Below, one piece after another: positions 57,300-64,000 of a stretch of 64,000 nt of DNA; the stretch's first letter is position 1; the number at the start of each line of letters is the position of its first letter. Origin of the DNA: Cunninghamia lanceolata (lineage: Eukaryota > Streptophyta > Pinopsida > Cupressales > Cupressaceae); the NCBI GenBank assembly GCA_027924645.1, contig BSBN01000187.1, forward strand, positions 17,130,001 through 17,194,000, read 5' to 3'. The translations under genes and the position numbers were made by a program. The notes beneath the pieces were generated by a model. The model ran no database searches. It saw nothing but the letters and a program-made list of their open reading frames with translations, and was not told the DNA's origin.

Positions 57300-57860
57300 G
57301 GAGCCTATATTCTCTAACATCATTTTGGGGTGAGGCTTGCTTCACCCTCTTTAATCCACACGTGGCTGAAACCTAGCCATCTTTCAATATGATCGGATAT
57401 TATGATTACCTTTGTTTGGTCTACACCACAGTTGGAAACAAAATCGGCCATTGTGTTTCCTTCACGTTAGCAATGCAATATCGCAAAATCATCCAATGTG
57501 TTTGGGATTAATACTATTTCTCTCGTAATGTTTTGAATTTTCCAATTCAATAAAGCTCTCTTCTTTAGACATCAGAGAATTATTTGTGAGTCTCTTTTGA
57601 TAACCACCTTGTGTTGGGGGCAAGGTTTGAGCAACCGTAGTCCAAGTAGGAGGGCTTTTGCCTCCACTTCTTTATTCGTCCCTGGTGCCAATTTCTTTGA
57701 AGCCGCCTTGATTAAGGAAACATTAGAATCTCTGATCATGCAACACGCTCCGAAGGGGCCTATGTTGCCTCTGGATGCCCCATTGAAGTTTAGTTTCTAG
57801 AATTTTGGTAGAGGAGGTATCCATTTGATTTTGTATCTGTTCGTTAATGAAGAGTTTGTT
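57300..57860 (-). pseudogene. LINE 2 RNase H domain
   Basis: Reads KLNFNGASRGNIGPFGACCM, then NKEVEAKALLLGLRLL, VIKRDSQIILRCL and NTMADFVSNCG. The usual D-G-A/S start has become N-G-A, so the first catalytic Asp is lost. The Glu and later Asp residues remain. Confidence 0.75.
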
Positions 57861-58199
57861 GTGACTAGCCCATGAATTGTGGGGGGGGGGGGGGCGCTTA
57901 GTTTGGACCAATTGTTCAGTATTGTAGTATCCCAAGATGTGAACAACCTCTTTTTCTAAGATCGTGTTTCCACTCTGCTCATTGTGACTTTTGAGATTGC
58001 TATGTCTAAATGTGAGATGAGGGATTCCCATCTACATTCTTGGCCTTGAAAGATTCTCCTATTCCTCTCTTTCCAGACGGTCCATATTAAAAGAGATGGA
58101 CTTGTATTCTAGAGGTTGGAGAAGATAGACTTTGGTTTCCTAGTTGGCCATCCTTTGAATAGCTGAACGAGAGAATTAGTGGGAGAAAAAGAGGTATTT

Positions 58200-59250
58200 A
58201 GCTTGTTGGATAACCACTGCTAGCATTGTTCTATGAATGGGCAATTGATGAATAGATGTTTTTTATTTTCCTCTGCTTGACAACATAAAATGCATCTGAA
58301 GGGCCAAGAAAACCCAATGTTTGTAGCCTATCACCTGTGAGTACTAAGAGCTGCCCGAGCAAAGGCACTTGCTTTGGGTAAGCAGTCCTTATGCCAACAC
58401 TTGATGGCCAGCCATTCTGGGTTAGCCGGGTGAGCCATTAGGGATTTGTAGCCCAACTTGATTGAGTAAGAATCCAAACTAGAAGAGGTCCATTTGAGCT
58501 CATCTTCTTTTTCTCTGACATGAATCCTTGTTTGTTCAAGGATGTTTTTGAGATTGACTATTTGTTCCCTTGGGAAGCCTTCATTTGGGAAGTCCTTCCA
58601 TTTGTGATATCGTAAGCCATAAGAATGGGAAGGAATCACATAATTCGAAACTTGTGTACCCCATTGTAGCTCTAGAAGAATTCTGAGCTTGACAGAGTTA
58701 TCTTTGTCCTTCAGTGGTTGATGCCCATTCCATGAGTCATCCTAGAATTGAACTTTGTTGACTTCCCACAAGAAGTGATCAGTGATAATATATCTGCACT
58801 TTAAGATGAAATTCCAGACATGGGATCCTTGAGGGGGATTTCTAGTTGTAAAGTTTTTAGTGTCTTCCAAAGAGTCTAGATATTTTATCTGCATAAATTT
58901 GCTCCAAATTGATTGCCTGTTTGCATAGATATTCCGTGCCACTATACCCCCGAGGGCCATATTTTGAATGTGTAGGTTCTTGAGGCCTGCTCCACTATTT
59001 TCTCGTGGAAGACAGACTTTGTCGCATGCAATTAAAGGAAATTTCTTTTTGTCTTTTGTACACTGCCATATCAAGTCTTTCATAATCTTGTTGATTGTTG
59101 ATAGAGTTCCACTTGGGGCTTTTAGGACAGAGGAGATAAATAGGTAGGGCTGATAGAATCGATTTGATCATTGTAATTCTGCCGGCAATGCTTAGCCATT
59201 TTCCCCTCCAGGAGGCTAAGTGAGCTTTGAAAGCATCCAACAAGGAAGAC
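58200..59250 (-). pseudogene. LINE 2 thumb, connection and zf-RVT regions
   Basis: HLASWRGKWLSIAGRITMIK with SALPIYLLCP (59230-59110), KFPLIACDKVCLPRENSGAG (59040-58980), then WTSSSLDSYSIKLGYKSLM and KASAFARAALSTHR (58500-58335), followed by RCILCCQAEENKKHLFINCP (58285-58220). This is the usual order after plant LINE polymerases. Confidence 0.75.
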
Positions 59251-59399
59251 CAAAGAGCAACTTTGTAGGCCCCTGCAAAGAGAGGAGTGTTGAGATATCA
59301 CGACAGGATATTGACCTGCCTGAATCTCAAAATTCTGATAATTCTGCATTACACTTTCGGGGATACATTGAAGAATTTTTTTTCTGATTTATTTTCATT

Positions 59400-60081
59400 A
59401 ATTTGTTGCCTCGATGCCACTGAATATTTCTGATTGTGTGAGCTTCTCTCATGCTTGCTTCCCCAAACAAAATAGTATAATCAACGAATTGTAGATTAGT
59501 GAAGGTTTCAAAGTCATTTGTGGCTTTAATACTAGTCCATCTATTTTCTTGTTGGCTTGGAGATGTATCTTCCCAAGGCTTCAGCCCTTATAATAAAGAG
59601 ATAAGGGGATAGAGGATCGCCCTATCAGATGCCTCTTGAAGGGGCAAAGATAGAATAGAGTAGCTAGGGGATGAGATGCATTCAAAAATCAATTCCCTCC
59701 ATTGTGAAGAGAAACCAAACTTTTCCAAAACCTTCATGAGGAATCTCCAATTCACTTTATCATATGCTTTGCTTATGTCGAGTTTAATAATCATGCTCTT
59801 ATTATTGGAGTTTGAGATGGAGTGAATGATTTCATGAGTGGTTATGATACCTTATGAGATTAGACGCCCTGGGACAAAGCCACTTTGAGCATCTGAGATT
59901 AGCTTTGGGAGAACAATGTTTAGCTTGTTGGCTAAGGCCTTCACCATGATCTTGTAAATAGAATTACAAAGGGAAATTGGCCGGAAATCAAAAAAAGATA
60001 TTGGGGAAGACTTTCTTGGAATTGAAGCATTGAAAGTGCAGTTTACAGATTTTAGAATCTTTCTATATTTTTGTGATTCAT
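59400..60081 (-). pseudogene. LINE 2 reverse transcriptase
   Basis: Contains KSVNCTFNASIPRK, FRPISLCNSIYKIMVKALAN, QSGFVPGR, MIIKLDISKAYDKVNWRFL (first Asp motif) and, at 59488-59477, FVDY where FADD is expected. One of the two active-site Asp residues is therefore Tyr. Confidence 0.8.
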
Positions 60082-61864
60082 TGTAGTCCTAACAGTTTTT
60101 TAGTAAATGCAAATTTTAGGTGTAAAACTAAACTTAGTAGTCTTTGCCAAGATCTTTCAAGTATGTTCTTAAAAGGGATCTATAGAAGAGAGTATGGAGA
60201 TTCCTTAAAAATTGAGAGCAAATTGAAATCAAACAAATGTAACCGTGACTCCTTGATAAATATGCATGCAAACTGTGTAACTCAGTTTCTTACATATTAC
60301 TGCATTTTTACTATCCTTTCCTGGCTAGATAGTTAACAACACAGCTTATGTAGAATGTAGGGCAAAGGATGCCCTTTTGCATACAGACCCCCTTGAGTCC
60401 TGCCGGAGGACTAAATATCTTCTCTAGAAGGTAATTCATTGCCCATGCAATTGCATATTGCTTCAAGAACAACGGAATGAGAAATAAAGCTAAGGGAACA
60501 ACACCAACTATACCCTTTGCATCTCTCATCTATACATAAATTTCATCTACACTCTGACTACTCACATTTCATGCTTAACACGCTCATCAATCTATCCTCT
60601 TCACTTTCAAAAATGATTTTGTTCTTCTATAAACACCCTCTGCAACAACTCAAAACCACAATTAGGTCGGCACCAAGATATCCTTTAGATGAAACGTGTG
60701 ATACTGTATAGGTCGGCTCAAAACAAATGCATTATGAAGAGAAAATGAGTTGCGAATCACTACACATGGTATAGCAAGGTCAATTACATCACAACACATC
60801 CTCCAAAGCAAAACTAATTAATCAAGATCAACCACAAATGAAGGAAACTAGACTGTTAGCCCAAGCAACATCAATATTGCCAACTGTTCATCTTTACACC
60901 ACCAGGGAGAGACCAAGAACACGAACAATATACTTTATCAATAACATCCTTACAATCTTCTCTTGAAGTATCTGATCATTATACGCTGTCGCATGAAGAG
61001 AAACATATTGAATTGCTCAAAACATAGCATCCCTGATTGACTGTGACTCATCAATACTTAGGATATTTGATTGCGGTTTACCAAAATTTCTAAAACACAT
61101 ATGAATGCACCCATACACCATTTAGAATATATCTCCAAATCTGCACAGCCATATCTGTCACTCCGGAGGAATGCAGAGCATTCCAACAATCCTTCATCAT
61201 TACTTTTATTCTGCCAGAGCACAGGCCGGAATTCTGTCACTTGTAAGTTTTACTGCAGAAGGTTTAATGACTTGAAATCTTGGATATAACACCTTCACAT
61301 CTCGACCAACGTATCTTTTGAACCACAAGACTAAATCTTGCTTTGCGGAAGGATGTAGACCAAAACACCATGGCTCTATTTTAGAGTATACACTGTGAAT
61401 GCCTTAGCAAAATTTCTGCAGCCTATCTCTAAGTGCGGTACACTATATTGGTGAGATATCGATGTAGGGATACTAGAAACATATTTAAACAAGTGTACTC
61501 ACCTTCACATCATACTTAGACATCATACTGATCACCATTCTTCCTCATACTTAGACATCATACCGATCACCATTCTTCCTCATACTTAGACAACTTCTCT
61601 CCATCTGCTAGGTCTTTCGGACTGACCTGCCTTAAACATGCTGATCCCGTGTCTCTAACTGAGTCAAACCGTCTCTCTCAAATCTTCTACTATATCAATC
61701 ATGCTGTGTCAAACCATCTCTCTCAAATCTTCCATTGTCCATCAACTATATCAACCTATCTCTAATCATTTTTCAATCTCTTCAACTTCTATACACAATC
61801 CCTATGCAAACATGGCTTCAAATACTTATTGAGTTGACATCAATGACAACACATATTGCGAACA
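60082..61864 (-). repeat. 3' LTR of the second coiled-coil element
   Basis: The right end is firm: ttgcgaaca abuts a polypurine tract. The left end is inferred from the loss of LINE 2 homology near tgtagtcctaac (60082). Words shared with the LTRs at 6079 and 12720 include aggtcggca and catcaatgacaaca. The 5' LTR lies outside the window, so length cannot be checked. Confidence 0.5.
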
Positions 61865-61879
61865 ATCTCCCCCTTTGTC
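61865..61879 (-). other. Polypurine tract of the second element
   Basis: GACAAAGGGGGAGAT on the minus strand, one of the closest matches between the two elements. Confidence 0.8.
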
Positions 61880-62169
61880 ATTGATGGCAACATTCATTTA
61901 TCTACAAGTCCTCTCCCAACTGATAAGACAATCATCAACACACTCTTCCCCTTTCACATCAAGGACAAAGGGCATAATGTCTTCTACATGTAAAAAAAAA
62001 CTGTATGTACTCCCCCTTACTATATGATTTTTACAAACAACACTCCCCCTGAGATAGAGATGCCCCAAAAATTGATGCTATGTACATAGTTTTCCATCAA
62101 GAATGACACTACAAGCCTTTGCAAGTCTATACAAAGCCAAAATTGTCTTATCTACAATACTCTTTCAAC

Positions 62170-64000
62170 TCACTTAGTAGGTAGAATGCTTTTGTAGATT
62201 ACCTTGAGTTGAGCAAGAGTAGATACCCAGTTTGCTTTTGCTAAGGAAAGAATGTGATTCTAACATTCAAATTGTATGCATAAATCCTTAGCCTCATCTA
62301 TACTACTTGGAGCCTTCATTTTCTGCTCAATCTTGTTTGCTTCACCTAGCACCCCGGATAATGAAGCAAGTCTCAAATTGATTACTTCCCTCAGTTGACC
62401 AAACTGTTTCTTTATTTGTTCTCTTTGGTCCTGAAGCTGTGACATCTGCGAATGAAGATTTTCTATTTGTGCCCTGGTTGATCCATCCTTGTCTTTTGAC
62501 AAGTCATATATCTTGACCAATTTAGCAATCTGTGACTTAATGGAGTCAATCTGAGTTTTAATATTTATGGTGGAATTTCGCTATTTCAAGCAGAATAGGT
62601 ATAATGTAGTGGCTTCATCAATAAATTCCTTAAACTTCTGCAAATTTTCGTGCAATTTGTTGTGTGCATTGGCACACCGGTCTGATACATCAGTCATTCT
62701 TTTGTCATTTATTTTTCTCAAGGCCTCTTGTTCTACCTTTTGCTCAATGTAAGCTGAATGATCTTTGAAAGAATCTATTAAGAGCTTCAATTTTTGTTCC
62801 AGAGGCAAAGAAGGATCAATATTTACCTCGGGTAGACTCTCTTGAATAGTCTTTGCTACATCATCAACCAGTTTAGTCTTCTTCAAATGGTCTTGTAGAA
62901 ACTCCTTTCTTGCAGAAGCATGCAAAATATCACCAAGTTGTAACTTATGAATAGGAGAGATATTTGACAAGTCCACTTGTCCCTCATGAGTAGGAATTTG
63001 CAAGAGCTGGGGTATTACTATAGGTTGAAATTGCATCTGCAGCCCTAATAGGTCTTTGAAATAATCTGATGATGAAGAGTCTTGACCTATCTGCATAGAA
63101 GCATCTTGCTTCTTCTCTATTGTATTAGGATTGTCTTCTTGCTTTTGTTCATCATTTCTTGGGTTCTCTGGAGGGGGGATGTTATGTTCTCCACCAGGAT
63201 TAGTATTCCCCGGAGGGCGTACATTCACTTCAATTTGACCTCCTGTATTTTGTGCATTTGTTTTCTCCGGAGGAGTAGTCTCCTCATTCTGCTTATCAAT
63301 TTTCTCTGTTTCATTTTCACCTGTTACCTTGTCCTCAAAAGCTGAAAAGTCAGTGTCTTGGGTAGACACATCAAGAGTATCCAGAGGAACTTGTTCCTCA
63401 GCAGTCATCTTAGCCCTCTTCATTTCTTCAAGAATTTGGGATGTCTTTTCCTCTGTGTCTCTTTCCATTCTTTCTCTCTTCTTTGTCCTTGCCCATTAGA
63501 GTGTTTATTCTGTGTTTGGTTCTGAATTCTTGGGCTTGTGTTTGAGCTAATTTAACCTTTTCTTCATGAGAGATGGAAGAGCCGGCTTTCTCCAATGCTT
63601 GTTTCCTAATTTTGGTTTCCTCCACAACAACTTCATTCCTGTTATTGCTAAGTGTTTTTGCAAGACTTGTTGGAAGCTGATCAATGATTTCATTTAAAGC
63701 TACATTGAAGCCCATCATATACATAACTATGCCTTTCTCAATTGTGGCATTGTCAACAGGTGACATCTCATCATAAAGGTCTGCAACTCCTTTTAACGTC
63801 CCATACTGTGCAATTGCATTAATGGTGGCCTCAAGTTGTAGAGGCTGATGCTCAACTGCTTCTAGAGGAGCCTTCTTTGTTTTCTTTGCTTTTTCTCTTC
63901 CTTTTCCTTTAGATGTTTCTTCCTTCTCTCCTTGTGTAATGTCCTCTTTTTGTATATGCCCTAGTTTTACCCGAAAATTACAATTCCAATCAAAGCAAGA
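62170..64000 (-). pseudogene. ORF2 of the second element, C-terminal ~600 codons
   Basis: Open from the window edge on the minus strand with a basic start (GKGREKAKKTKKAPLEA), then FNVALNEIIDQLPTSLAKTL, which parallels YNRALIEIISDLPDTLGSIL of the first element, and AQEFRTKHRINTLM against KDAFRTKKRMNSLM. A Pro/Asn/Glu-rich linker (PPEKTNAQNTGG, PPGNTNPGGEH) follows, longer than in the first copy, and then a coiled-coil region. A frameshift lies near 63460 and a stop at 62581. The last part (IDEAKDLCIQFEC, then LAQLKVIYKSILPTK) aligns with the end of the first copy, and the ORF stops at 62170. Function unknown. Confidence 0.72.

Larger units (their letters stand above)
57285..60081 (-). mobile_element. 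LINE 2 (5'-truncated at an LTR)
   Basis: Minus-strand plant LINE: reverse transcriptase (60081-59400), thumb and connection (59250-58740), zf-RVT (58640-58200) and RNase H (57860-57300). Its 5' part is cut at about 60082, where the LTR of the second coiled-coil element begins. Its 3' end adjoins solo LTR 4. Stops and frameshifts throughout. A run of 15 G (about 57881-57895) has expanded a proline stretch before RNase H. Confidence 0.82.
61865..64000 (-). mobile_element. Second LTR element of the coiled-coil family, 3' part
   Basis: Polypurine tract (GACAAAGGGGGAGAT, 61879-61865), an untranslated segment with the same extra G-rich blocks as the first element (AGTAAGGGGGAGTAC near 62020, TCAGGGGGAGTG near 62053) and ORF2 up to the window edge. 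Minus strand, like the first element, and likewise adjoining a LINE. Confidence 0.75.

Overview
The window looks like nuclear DNA of a seed plant with a large, old, transposon-filled genome. A gymnosperm such as a conifer is my best guess, but nothing here proves it. It is AT-rich and has long intergenic spaces. Most coding-looking stretches are decayed retroelements, nested several layers deep. I see one well preserved host exon (39930-40853, a lysine-rich RRM protein), one likely small host gene start (2492-2778), and remnants of a PPR gene and of an unrecognised gene.

Layout. 1-5400: AT-rich DNA with tRNA-like SINE traces, a minus-strand gene start, and a 180-bp tandem repeat whose units each carry a long inverted repeat. 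5406-18120: a minus-strand plant LINE (endonuclease, reverse transcriptase, zf-RVT, RNase H) split by an 8.2-kb LTR element (6079-14253) with paired 1534-bp LTRs, PBS, PPT and a GGGGG target duplication. 19104-20890: an ATGT microsatellite, then about 1.5 kb of degenerate telomere-like repeats. 22200-36350: a pile of related pol-less Copia-like elements in both orientations, broken by two very long solo LTRs (23719-26085, 29539-32062). 36378-38290: two tandem 5S-rRNA-derived units, one split by a third solo LTR. 39690-40853: the RRM gene with telo-box motifs in its leader. 43655-45721: a pair of TA-flanked TIR elements. 45740-51240: a second LINE with ORF1 and ORF2. 51950-55275: PPR pseudogene, Copia-type LTR and an unknown gene remnant. 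55375-57274: a fourth solo LTR. 57285-60081: a third LINE. 60082-64000: the 3' part of a second LTR element related to the one at 6079-14253.

The most interesting content is the pair of LTR elements at 6079-14253 and 60082-64000. They are diverged, yet in the position between gag and the polypurine tract, where pol or an env-like gene would sit, both carry a long reading frame for a coiled-coil-rich protein that I do not recognise. In the complete copy it follows a gag with four tandem CCHC knuckles, and there is no protease, integrase or reverse transcriptase. This suggests a family of non-autonomous retrotransposons that retains a second protein of its own.

A second theme is the long solo LTRs. 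Each is filled with a different set of short dispersed words lying upstream of a TATA-like box, as if each family had built its own enhancer-like U3. All coordinates, splice sites and target duplications were read by eye.
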